Shown here: in pieces, positions 25,793-33,455 of the stretch
Numbering within the stretch: position 1 is the first letter of the stretch
How the letters are laid out: each line of letters begins with the position of its first letter
Assembly: GCA_034435055.1 (NCBI GenBank)
Contig: DAOTXS010000014.1
Location: 54,287-118,286, forward strand
DNA: 64,000 nucleotides
From: DAOTXS01 sp034435055
Lineage (GTDB): Bacteria > Chloroflexota > Anaerolineae > UBA4142
Direction: 5' to 3'
The notes under the pieces: generated by a model
What the model was told of the DNA's origin: nothing
The model's input: the letters and a program-made list of their open reading frames with translations, nothing else
Database searches by the model: none
Position numbers and translations under genes: made by a program

Positions 25793-27463
25793 TTTGAGTT
25801 CCCACGTTTCCAATCGCTCGTAGCCGTCCGTGATCGCGTACGAACGCGACACGTTGGGCTGGGTCAACGTCGCGCGCGACGACCACCACAACGGCGCGAT
25901 GACCGCGTTATCCTCGATCAACATTTTTTCCGCGGCACGAAACAACACGCGGCGGTCGAGCAAGCCAACCTTCTTCGCCGCCTCGTCGATGAGTTGATCG
26001 TACGCCGGATTTGCCCAGCGCGTGAAATTGTCCGGCGATTTCGATTTGAACACCTCGGCGAAATTCGCGGCGTCAGGATAGTACGCGCAATAACCCAACC
26101 GAAAAATGTGCGGCGGGTCGGTGCGGAGCGATTGCAAATAACCTTTCCAATCCAATGCCTTGACATCGACTTCGACGTTAAGATTGTTCTTCCACATTTG
26201 CGTCATTGTCTCTGCGACGAGACGATGCGTGTCGTTCGTGTTCACGCCGAGCGTAACCTGAGGAAAGCGTTTTGTTCTGCCGTCGTACCCGGCTTGCCGC
26301 AAATAATCGCGCGCCTGATTCACGTTGAACGAAATTCCCAGCGTATCCGAAATTTCGGAGGAGGCGAAAATACCGGCGCGCCCAAACCATCGCGCGGGAT
26401 CGCCGAGCTTGACGACGGACGAGGTAACGGTTTCGCGATCAATCGATGCGACGAACGCTTTGCGGACGAGCGGATCATTGAACGGCGCTTTCGTTGTGTT
26501 AAAGCCGTAATACTGCGTGCAAAGCGTCGGTACGATTTTCATTTGCCGGCTGAGGAACGGGTCTTCACGAATCTGCTCGACATCGGTGATCGACAAGCCG
26601 CCGTACGGATCGAGCGAATCGAACTTGCCGGCTTTGTACTCGGCGAGTGCGGCGGCGGTGTCCGCAATCATCGCAAAGCGAATGCGTTCGATGCGAACAT
26701 TTGCGGCATCGTACCACAATGGATTTTTGCGGAGCACGATTTCGCGGTTGTGCGACCAACGTTCGAGGACGTACGGACCGTTCGACCACAAATTGCCCGG
26801 CTCGGTCCACACGACGCCGCCCTCTTCTACCGATTCGCGCGGCTGCGTGCGCACAAGCCAGGTACTGACGATGCTGGGAAAATAACTCGCGGGGCGCGTG
26901 AGATAAAAGCGCACGGTCTTGTCGTCCGCCGCTTGCACGCCGAGTCCGTTGAGCAAGCGCTGCAAATCGGCGTCGCTGATTTTCTTGGGATCGGCGGAAC
27001 GCAATTCTTGCGCGCCGCGAATCAACGGCGCAATCGTCGGCGCAAAACCGGAACCAACGCGCGGATCGAAGACGCGACGAACGCTGAAGACGATGTCTTG
27101 CGCGCTGACTGCGCGCTTGCTTTCAAATCGATTATTGACCGGGTTGTAGCGCACCCACAGCGCATCGTCGCGCAGTTTGAATTCCCACATCAGCCCGTCG
27201 CTCGACACCGCCCACGAAATCGCGAGTGCTTGTTGCGGCGCGCCGCTCGCCGCGTCGACGTCGATGAGCGAGAGGAACAGCATCCGCGCGATCTGTTGCG
27301 AGCCGGGATCGGTGGCTTGGGCTGGGTCAAGTGTTGCCGGTTCTCCGCCGAGATTGAGCCGCAAATCGCGATCGATGGTTTCCGCGGCGGAGCGACACCC
27401 GGCGAGCGCGAGGAGAACGAGGAGAAACAAAATCCGCGCAATCGGTTTTAGTGTTGCAAACAT
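25790..27463 (-). CDS. Peptide-binding lipoprotein (SBP family 5), copy 3
   Basis: Solute-binding lipoprotein of 557 residues, lipobox LALAGC, without the Thr/Pro linker seen in its paralogues. The mature part begins LRLNLGGEPATLDPAQATD, then FLSLIDVDAASGAPQQALAISW and RAVSAQDIVFSVRRVFDP. The family assignment is clear although it is more divergent than the other three copies. No permease gene follows directly; it may feed the OppBCDF sets downstream. Its stop codon abuts the heptamer block at 25761-25792. Confidence 0.88.
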   Translation of the reverse strand: MFATLKPIARILFLLVLLALAGCRSAAETIDRDLRLNLGGEPATLDPAQATDPGSQQIARMLFLSLIDVDAASGAPQQALAISWAVSSDGLMWEFKLRDDALWVRYNPVNNRFESKRAVSAQDIVFSVRRVFDPRVGSGFAPTIAPLIRGAQELRSADPKKISDADLQRLLNGLGVQAADDKTVRFYLTRPASYFPSIVSTWLVRTQPRESVEEGGVVWTEPGNLWSNGPYVLERWSHNREIVLRKNPLWYDAANVRIERIRFAMIADTAAALAEYKAGKFDSLDPYGGLSITDVEQIREDPFLSRQMKIVPTLCTQYYGFNTTKAPFNDPLVRKAFVASIDRETVTSSVVKLGDPARWFGRAGIFASSEISDTLGISFNVNQARDYLRQAGYDGRTKRFPQVTLGVNTNDTHRLVAETMTQMWKNNLNVEVDVKALDWKGYLQSLRTDPPHIFRLGYCAYYPDAANFAEVFKSKSPDNFTRWANPAYDQLIDEAAKKVGLLDRRVLFRAAEKMLIEDNAVIAPLWWSSRATLTQPNVSRSYAITDGYERLETWELK

Positions 27464-27809
27464 TTGCGCGGATTATAGCATAGAAAGAGTAAGTGCAAAA
27501 AAAGGATGAGGGATGAATATTCTATCCACTCTTTGCCTTCTTCATACTTCTTCCTTTCAAATGGTGTCGCTACACGCGCACTGATGATACGAACATTATC
27601 GCCGCGAATCGCGTGCACGACCACCAACAAACGTCCTTGAACAGATTGCCGATGATAACAAAGCGGTCTTCATCTGCAGAATGCAACGGGTCATCAATCG
27701 TCCGCGAAAGCGTGTCGCCAAAAACGGTCGATGCCTCTTCAAACGAGACTTGATGTCTTTTGAGATTTTGTCGTGCTTTCTGCTTATCCCATTGAAAGAT
27801 GAATGCCAT
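27448..27809 (-). pseudogene. brnT: Frameshifted BrnT-type toxin remnant
   Basis: The N-terminal frame (27809 to about 27646) reads FQWDKQKARQNLKRHQVSFE and EASTVFGDTLSRTIDDP, a typical BrnT ribonuclease toxin. The rest (QGRLLVVVHAIRGDNVRI and so on) continues in another frame down to 27450. Restoring one base at about 27644-27648 would give the expected GN-S-V-QGRLLVVVH junction, so a one-base deletion is the simplest explanation. No BrnA antitoxin gene follows; the second frame runs into the start of the binding-protein gene. It is probably inactive, unless the indel is an assembly error. Confidence 0.75.
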
Positions 27810-27899
27810 CGAGTCTCCCAAACGACAACTACATCATATCACTGTTTGAGGAAACGCGCCACTAGCGTGACAGTGAATACAATCAATTCTCTATCTTTC

Positions 27900-27942
27900 A
27901 AACCGCCTGCAGCGTTTGCTCCAACTCCCCCAGCGTCGCCGG
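27900..27942 (-). repeat. Diverged second copy of the fdhA 3' end
   Basis: 43 bases match the end of the formate dehydrogenase gene (28573-28615) at 37 positions. On the minus strand it reads PATLGELEQTLQAV plus a TGA stop, against PATLAELEQVLQAV plus TAG in the intact gene. It starts just after the antitoxin stop codon, so the toxin-antitoxin pair lies between two fdhA tails. Confidence 0.75.
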
Positions 27943-27949
27943 CTGTTTT

Positions 27950-28240
27950 TTACCTCAATCCCAACCGCTTTCGCACATCAGCAATTGGTACGCCTTTTCT
28001 ATTTTTCGCTTTTGTCGTGCGCTCGTCCAGAAACTTCATCAATTGTTTGTTCTTGCGCGTCGTCTTGATTTCTTCCGCAAAGTCATCACTTGCGCCAATA
28101 TAAAATCCTTGCAGATTGGTCACGCGCGCCAAAACAAATTGCTCGCCGTCGGCGGATTTCAGAATCAACGAACGACGCCGCGCCTTTTTCATCAAATCGT
28201 TTAGAGTCTTGGATTGGGGCGAAACTGTAATTGTTTTCAT
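27950..28240 (-). CDS. Antitoxin partner of the RelE/ParE-like toxin
   Basis: A 96-residue small protein starting MKTITVSPQSKTLNDLMKKA, with a compact N-terminal beta-alpha segment that includes SLILKSADGEQFVLARV. A charged helical tail (EEIKTTRKNKQLMKFLDERTT) would wrap the toxin. The pattern matches antitoxins found with this toxin family, with an N-terminal segment probably acting in dimerisation and autoregulation. Its ATG overlaps the toxin stop by ATGA (toxin first, as in HigBA-type order). Confidence 0.7.
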   Translation of the reverse strand: MKTITVSPQSKTLNDLMKKARRRSLILKSADGEQFVLARVTNLQGFYIGASDDFAEEIKTTRKNKQLMKFLDERTTKAKNRKGVPIADVRKRLGLR

Positions 28241-28530
28241 AATTCTCTCTCCTTACCTCGAAAGTACAAACGACTGCCGATCTTGAGTCCAATTGCTTCA
28301 ATAGATATGATGCGGACGACAGTCTCCACATCATAAAACACTCTAAAGTTCCCCACGCGCAATTCCCATTCGGCGGTCTGATTAGGGCGCAAACGCTTAC
28401 GATTGCGCGTTTCGACAGTTGGCTCGTAACGCAATTGTTCGTCGATTGCATCAAGAATTTCGCTTTGCTCATTTTTGCGAAACCATTTCAAATCTTGTTC
28501 GGCTTCAGCGGTAAATTCGATTTCAAACAT
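28237..28530 (-). CDS. RelE/ParE-family toxin
   Basis: A 97-residue toxin of the RelE/ParE fold: FEIEFTAEAEQDLKWFRKNEQ, RNRKRLRPNQTAEWELRVGNFRVFYDVE, then VVRIISIEAIGLKIGSRLYFRG. The RVGNFRVFYDV strand is the family hallmark; members are mRNA interferases or gyrase inhibitors. I start at MFEIEF (28530), where homologues begin; the frame is open six codons further. It follows the fdhA stop by 40 bases and is translationally coupled to the antitoxin. Confidence 0.82.
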   Translation of the reverse strand: MFEIEFTAEAEQDLKWFRKNEQSEILDAIDEQLRYEPTVETRNRKRLRPNQTAEWELRVGNFRVFYDVETVVRIISIEAIGLKIGSRLYFRGKEREL

Positions 28531-28570
28531 TGTCTTTACCACAATCATCTAGTACAAGTATAACACATCG

Positions 28571-30724
28571 CTAAACCGCCTGCAAAACCTGCTCCAACTC
28601 CGCCAGCGTCGCCGGTTCGATTTTCACTGCGCAGATTTTATACTCCGGTATTTTCGCTTGCGGATCGACCGCGTCAATCGTCAGCATATTCGCCGCCGCT
28701 TCCGCAAAGTGAAATGGAATAAACACCACACCGCGCGACGCTTTCTCCGTCACCTTCGCGCGCAAGACAATCGTACCGCGCCGCGACGACACGCGCACCG
28801 GGTCACCATCAGTGCACGGAATCAGCGACGCGTCTGCCGGATTGATTTCGACTAATGCTTCCGGTTGCGCGAAATCGAGAATCGAGTTGCGCGTTTGCGT
28901 GCCACCGTGCCAATGATACAACACGCGCCCGGTCGTGAGAATGAACGAATACTCGGCGTCGGGTTGTTCCTTGCTCGGTTCGTACACAAGCGCGTGAAAT
29001 TTGGCTTTGCCGCGCGGAAATGTGCCTTCAAACAGAAACGGCGTCCCAGGATGATCGCGATTCGGCACGGGCCATTGCAACCCATCGCCATCCAATCGAT
29101 CATACGAAATGCCGGCGTACGCCGGGACGAGCCGCCCCATCTCTTCCATAATTTCGGATGGATGGCGATAATCCCATTTCGCGCTTTTTTCACGACCTAA
29201 CTTTTTTTCAAGTCGCCGCGCAATCTCGCAGACGATTTGCCAATCCGCGCGCGCCTCGCCAAACGGTTCGAATGCTTTGCGCACACGTTGCACCCGGCGG
29301 TCGGTATTTGTGAACGTGCCATCCTTCTCCGCCCAACTCGCGCCCGGCAAAATCACATCGGCGTAGCGACCGGTCTCGTTGATGAACAAATCCTGGCACA
29401 CGAGAAATTCCAAATTTTCGATGGCGTGTTGCGCGTGGCGCAAATTGGGTTCGCTCATCAATGGATTCTCGCCCATCACGTACATCGATTTAATCGCGCC
29501 CGATTCCCAGCCGTTGGCGATTTCGGTTGTTGTCAGTCCGCGTTTTGCCGGCGGCACGTTGCCCCACGCCGCGCGAAATTTTTCGACGACTTGCGGATCA
29601 TCGACTTTTTGATAGCCGGGATAATCCCACGGCATCGCGCCGGCATCCGACGCGCCTTGCACGTTGTTCTGCCCGCGCAATGGATTCAACCCGGTTCCTT
29701 CTTTGCCGATATGCCCGGTGAGCAACGCAAGATGAATGAGCGACATTGCATTTTCGGTTCCGTGTGTGTGTTCCGGAATTCCCAGCGCCCAATAAATCGT
29801 CGCGCGTTTTGCCGTTGCGTACATCCGCGCCGCCTTGACGATGTCGTCGCGCGGAACGCCGGTGATGCGTTCCGCGTACTCCGGTGTAAAATCGCGCATC
29901 GATTTGGCGAACGCATCGAAATTTTCCGTACGTTCGCGGATGAACGCTTCGTTGTACAATTTTTCGGCGAGGATCACATTTGCCATCGCCGAAAAGAGCG
30001 GCACGTCGGTGCCCGGCTTTTGATTGAGCCACAATTCGGCGAAATTGACCATCTCGACCCGGCGCGGATCGGCGACGATGAGTTTGACGCCGTGATGTTT
30101 GACCGCGTCTTTCATTTGGAGCGCGATGATCGGATGCGTTTCGGCGGTGTTCGACCCGGTGATGAGTGCGACCTCGGTCTGATAAATTTCGCTCGCCGTG
30201 TTGCTCATCGCCGATGAACCGAGCGCAAGTTGCAACGCGACGACGCTTCCGGCGTGGCAAAGCCGGGTGCAGTGATCGATATTGTTCGTGCCGATAACCG
30301 CGCGGAACATTTTTTGCAAAACGTAATTGTCTTCGTTCGTCGCTTTGGCGCAACAAAACACCGCTGTTGCGTCTGCGCCGAAATTTTTTACCGTCGCGGC
30401 AAATCGCTCCGCAACGAATTCGAGTGCTTCGTCCCAGGTTGCTTCGCGCCAGTCATCGCGGTTCGCTTGCGTGCGCGGGCGACCGCGAGGGATCGCCCCA
30501 ACATCTTTACGGATCAATGGTTTCAACACGCGATTGGGATGATAGATGAAATCCCAACCGAATCGACCCTTGACGCACAAGTTGCCACGACTGACGACGT
30601 GATCGTACGGCGTCGTCGCCGCGAGAATTTGATCGTCTTTGATATGTAGATCGAGCCGGCACCCCACACCACAAAACGGGCAGGTGGTGGCGACTATTCG
30701 TTCATTATTCATTCGCTCATCCAT
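28571..30724 (-). CDS. fdhA: Formate dehydrogenase catalytic subunit (molybdopterin)
   Basis: Bis-MGD molybdenum/tungsten oxidoreductase, about 717 residues. An N-terminal [4Fe-4S] site, CPFCGVGC with NLCVKGRFGWDF, comes first. The active-site region CTRLCHAGSVVAL has cysteine (TGC codon), not selenocysteine, as metal ligand, with the conserved His next to it. The C-terminal MGD-binding domain includes LTTGRVLYHWHGGTQTRNS. The protein lacks the N-terminal ferredoxin region of long FdhA/FdsA; that part is supplied by the gene at 32316. With NuoE- and NuoF-like subunits in the same operon, an NAD(H)-linked cytoplasmic formate dehydrogenase or CO2 reductase is likely. Start chosen at MDERMNN; nearby ATGs at 30712 and 30745 are alternatives. 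Confidence 0.9.
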   Translation of the reverse strand: MDERMNNERIVATTCPFCGVGCRLDLHIKDDQILAATTPYDHVVSRGNLCVKGRFGWDFIYHPNRVLKPLIRKDVGAIPRGRPRTQANRDDWREATWDEALEFVAERFAATVKNFGADATAVFCCAKATNEDNYVLQKMFRAVIGTNNIDHCTRLCHAGSVVALQLALGSSAMSNTASEIYQTEVALITGSNTAETHPIIALQMKDAVKHHGVKLIVADPRRVEMVNFAELWLNQKPGTDVPLFSAMANVILAEKLYNEAFIRERTENFDAFAKSMRDFTPEYAERITGVPRDDIVKAARMYATAKRATIYWALGIPEHTHGTENAMSLIHLALLTGHIGKEGTGLNPLRGQNNVQGASDAGAMPWDYPGYQKVDDPQVVEKFRAAWGNVPPAKRGLTTTEIANGWESGAIKSMYVMGENPLMSEPNLRHAQHAIENLEFLVCQDLFINETGRYADVILPGASWAEKDGTFTNTDRRVQRVRKAFEPFGEARADWQIVCEIARRLEKKLGREKSAKWDYRHPSEIMEEMGRLVPAYAGISYDRLDGDGLQWPVPNRDHPGTPFLFEGTFPRGKAKFHALVYEPSKEQPDAEYSFILTTGRVLYHWHGGTQTRNSILDFAQPEALVEINPADASLIPCTDGDPVRVSSRRGTIVLRAKVTEKASRGVVFIPFHFAEAAANMLTIDAVDPQAKIPEYKICAVKIEPATLAELEQVLQAV

Positions 30725-30743
30725 CTCACTCGAATTTCCGGTC

Positions 30744-30797
30744 ATCCGCAGATTACACAGATTCCGCAGAAAAAAATTATCTGTGCAATCTGCGGAT
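30744..30797. repeat. Palindromic repeat upstream of fdhA
   Basis: 19-base inverted repeat with one mismatch (30744-30762 with 30779-30797), built of CCGCAGATT/ACACAGATT words. A partial copy of the same words is near 62985-63012 upstream of dnaB. Confidence 0.7.
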
Positions 30798-30815
30798 TAG
30801 TTTCCTGTCATTTGT

Positions 30816-32300
30816 TTACCGTTTCACCCACACACCTGCCGTCTCGTCGAGAAACACGCGCGACCAAGCCGGCGATTGATTGAGCCAGCGCGCCAACGGA
30901 CGACTCGGCGGAATGATAATCCAGCGTATGTTGTGTGAATCGAGTTTGGATTCCCAGCCCGGCTCGCCATCGACAATTTGCAAATACTCACGCGTCAACG
31001 CTTCGCCGTAGAAATCAGTTTGCCCATCGATGAACACGCGCTGGGTGGGATACAAGCGATAGAGCAAATAACCGCCCCACGTAAATTCGTTGAACATCGC
31101 GCCCGCCGGCGGCGATGTTTGCAATTGATTCACCGCCGCGACTGGAAATCGTTGCGCATCGAACACGTTGCCCTTGTTCCACAAATCCAAATTGACGCCG
31201 TTCATTTGTAATCCGACTAACACCACAACGATGACGCCCGCCCAAATCCAACCCGATGATCGACGATCCAAAAAATCAGTGTTGTCGAGAAATCGATTGA
31301 CACGCGGCGTCGCGTTTGTGAGCCAATGATCTGCGACTGGCGCGAGCGTCGCCAAAGAAATTTGCGCCGCGAGCGGAATGTTTCGCGCCGAGTAAAGCGC
31401 AAACATCAGCCAACCGATTTGCGGAATCAACGCCGACCAACTCAATCGTTGTTGCGCGCGCCAGCCGAGCATCAACGCCAACGCGATCAACGCGGCAAAC
31501 GGCATCGCGCTCGCGCCGTGAAAATCCGGCGATTGATACTCGTTCGTCATATCGACGAGAAATCGATTTTGCGGATAATCGAAACTGTGAGCGATCAATT
31601 GCGCGCCGACCGGATTGAGGCACGCCGCGATGACAAGCGCGAACGCGAGAACGCTGAGTTCGCCGGCGCGTCGATAATTTTTATCGAGCAAACTGCCGAT
31701 GGCGTAAAAACCGACAAGGACGATGCCGGTAACAAACGCGCCGTGCAAATTTGCCCAAACGATCATCGCGCCGGGCAAAAGAATCAGCGCGCGCCAATTT
31801 CCTTCACGCCGATAATTTTCGAGGGCAATAACAAAGAGTGTGAAGAATAAAAGAGTGAAAATGTGCGGTCGCGTGAGTTGATGAATTGCGCCAACCACGA
31901 ACGCCGCAATGCCGCTGGCTCCCGCAACAAACGCGCGCACACTCAAACGTCTCAGCCCATCGGTGAGGATGGCGTACGTGGACGCCAGAACGATTGCGGT
32001 CAACCACGCAACACCGTCTAGCCCGGCAAGTCGATAGGCAAGCGCAAACCAAACCTGGCTCAGCCATTCGTGCGGAATCAGTTCTTTGCCGGGCAGTGTG
32101 TCAGAAAATACATCGGTAAGTGGGATTTGCTGATTATCCAGAATCCATTTGCCAATCGTCAAATGCCTGCCGATGTCGCCGTCGCCGTTGAGCATTTGCG
32201 GCATAAACAACAAACTCATCCACAACGTCAATCCGAACACGAGAACCGGGACGGACGGCACCAGCCATCCGAACTGGGAAAAGACGTCAGACTTGCGCAA
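30816..32300 (-). CDS. Polytopic membrane protein, possibly glycosyltransferase-C-like
   Basis: A 494-residue integral membrane protein with about ten hydrophobic helices. A first outside loop carries acidic residues (NGDGDIGRHLTIGKW, HEWLSQVWF), in the position where GT-C fold lipid-linked sugar transferases have their Asp/Glu motif, and a ~130-residue soluble tail follows (FNEFTWGGYLLY, FIDGQTDFYGE). These features resemble GT39/83-like or uncharacterised dolichyl-phosphate-sugar transferases; the reaction is uncertain. TTG is used as start, with AAGGAG seven bases upstream. It sits between two formate dehydrogenase subunit genes, 15 bases from the iron-sulfur one, which is unexpected. Confidence 0.6.
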   Translation of the reverse strand: MRKSDVFSQFGWLVPSVPVLVFGLTLWMSLLFMPQMLNGDGDIGRHLTIGKWILDNQQIPLTDVFSDTLPGKELIPHEWLSQVWFALAYRLAGLDGVAWLTAIVLASTYAILTDGLRRLSVRAFVAGASGIAAFVVGAIHQLTRPHIFTLLFFTLFVIALENYRREGNWRALILLPGAMIVWANLHGAFVTGIVLVGFYAIGSLLDKNYRRAGELSVLAFALVIAACLNPVGAQLIAHSFDYPQNRFLVDMTNEYQSPDFHGASAMPFAALIALALMLGWRAQQRLSWSALIPQIGWLMFALYSARNIPLAAQISLATLAPVADHWLTNATPRVNRFLDNTDFLDRRSSGWIWAGVIVVVLVGLQMNGVNLDLWNKGNVFDAQRFPVAAVNQLQTSPPAGAMFNEFTWGGYLLYRLYPTQRVFIDGQTDFYGEALTREYLQIVDGEPGWESKLDSHNIRWIIIPPSRPLARWLNQSPAWSRVFLDETAGVWVKR

Positions 32301-32315
32301 ACGCCATCTCCTTCG

Positions 32316-33032
32316 TCATGCGTTCTTTGTCTTCCGGCGTTTTTCCAATCGCGAATGTCGCACTAGCTCATTCACGTCGCGCCCGGCTTGAATCCAAAAT
32401 TCGCGTTTGGCTTGAAGCGCGCCGGTCGGACACGCCTGCACGCAATTGCCGCAATACACGCACGTGCTTGCCGGAATCGGCTGGTCGAAAAAAGTTGCAA
32501 TGCGTGTGTCAAAGCCGCGCCCGGCTTTGGTGATCGCAAACGTCCATTGCACATCTTCGCCACACGCTTGCACACAGCGCCAGCACATCACACATTTCGA
32601 ATAATCGCGGATGTAAAACGGATTATCATCTTTCAATGGATGTTCGCGGCGTTTCGCATCGACAAAACGCGCGATGTCCGCGCCGCACTCGCGCATCAGC
32701 GCTTGGATTTCCGGCGCGGCACTCAAATCGACCGCACTGTTCAAGAGTTCGAGAATCATTTTGCGCGCGGCGCGCACGCGCGGCGATTGCGTTTGCACGA
32801 CCATTCCATTTTCGCATTCGCGCGAACACGCCTGCACCAACACGCGCGACTTGTCCACTTCGACGACGCACAGCCGGCAAAGCGACGGCGCGGTGAAATG
32901 TTCGTGATAGCAAATGGTCGGTACCTCTTTTTTGATTTGCGCCGCCGCTTGTAAAATGGTCGTGCCTTGCGGAACGGTGATCGATTGTCCGTCGATAGTT
33001 AGCGCAATCTCATTCAACGGATCTTCTGTCAT
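32316..33032 (-). CDS. Iron-sulfur electron-transfer subunit (HoxU/NuoG N-terminal type)
   Basis: A 238-residue protein equal to the N-terminal part of NuoG or the HoxU/HndD class. A [2Fe-2S] ferredoxin domain comes first (CYHEHFTAPSLCRLC and a later Cys near QACSREC), then a His/Cys cluster region (about 95-125), then two [4Fe-4S] ferredoxin motifs: CVMCWRCVQAC and CVYCGNCVQACPTGA. It would carry electrons between the NuoF-like flavoprotein and FdhA. The gene starts in ATGA overlap with the STAS gene upstream, so the two are co-translated. The last ~15 residues are basic. Confidence 0.88.
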   Translation of the reverse strand: MTEDPLNEIALTIDGQSITVPQGTTILQAAAQIKKEVPTICYHEHFTAPSLCRLCVVEVDKSRVLVQACSRECENGMVVQTQSPRVRAARKMILELLNSAVDLSAAPEIQALMRECGADIARFVDAKRREHPLKDDNPFYIRDYSKCVMCWRCVQACGEDVQWTFAITKAGRGFDTRIATFFDQPIPASTCVYCGNCVQACPTGALQAKREFWIQAGRDVNELVRHSRLEKRRKTKNA

Positions 33033-33367
33033 CGTTCATCAAAACTGGCTTTCGCCGATGCAAGGTCTGGAAAGACGTTCAGGATGGTGTTGAATCCGCT
33101 CAGTTCAAAGACCCTCGCTACGTTTTTCGATAATCCGGCAAATACCACCTTGCCGCCCATCCCGGCGGCTTTGCCGGCAATCGTTTGAAACGCGACCAAA
33201 CCACCGCTACTCACAAAATCGACCTGGCTGAGATCGATGACCCAGTTTTTATATCCTTGCGCCAGCAAAGGATTCGCCTGGTCGATCAATTGCTGAAAAG
33301 TGGACGAATCGACCTTGCCGACGATAGACAAGACAGAGATATTTCCTGTCGTCGCAATAATTTGCAT
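33029..33367 (-). CDS. STAS-domain anti-sigma-antagonist-like protein (in fdh operon)
   Basis: A 112-residue single STAS domain of the SpoIIAA/RsbV type. The loop WVIDLSQVDFVSSGGLVAF holds the Ser pair whose phosphorylation by an RsbW-type kinase switches partner binding. AGGAGG precedes the ATG at 33367. It overlaps the iron-sulfur subunit gene by ATGA and follows a flotillin gene. Two close relatives are in the signalling cluster downstream in coordinates (37665, 48579), which also supplies kinases and phosphatases that could act on it. Confidence 0.88.
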   Translation of the reverse strand: MQIIATTGNISVLSIVGKVDSSTFQQLIDQANPLLAQGYKNWVIDLSQVDFVSSGGLVAFQTIAGKAAGMGGKVVFAGLSKNVARVFELSGFNTILNVFPDLASAKASFDER

Positions 33368-33455
33368 TGCGCATCCCTCCTTTATGGATTTTAAATCACA
33401 CATCGCGCATCGACACAAAAAATTCTTTGCAGCGACGCACGATCCTTGCTCGTTA

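Noticed and set aside
25994..27451. 485-codon open frame on the plus strand
   Set aside because: It is antisense to the binding-protein gene, Arg/His-rich, and matches no family; it is a shadow of high-GC codon use. The same applies to long antisense frames at 23827-25239, 33906-34967 and 49934-51580.
30240..30300. Possible selenocysteine in FdhA
   Set aside because: The codon at the metal-ligand position is TGC, not TGA, and the frame is open without recoding.
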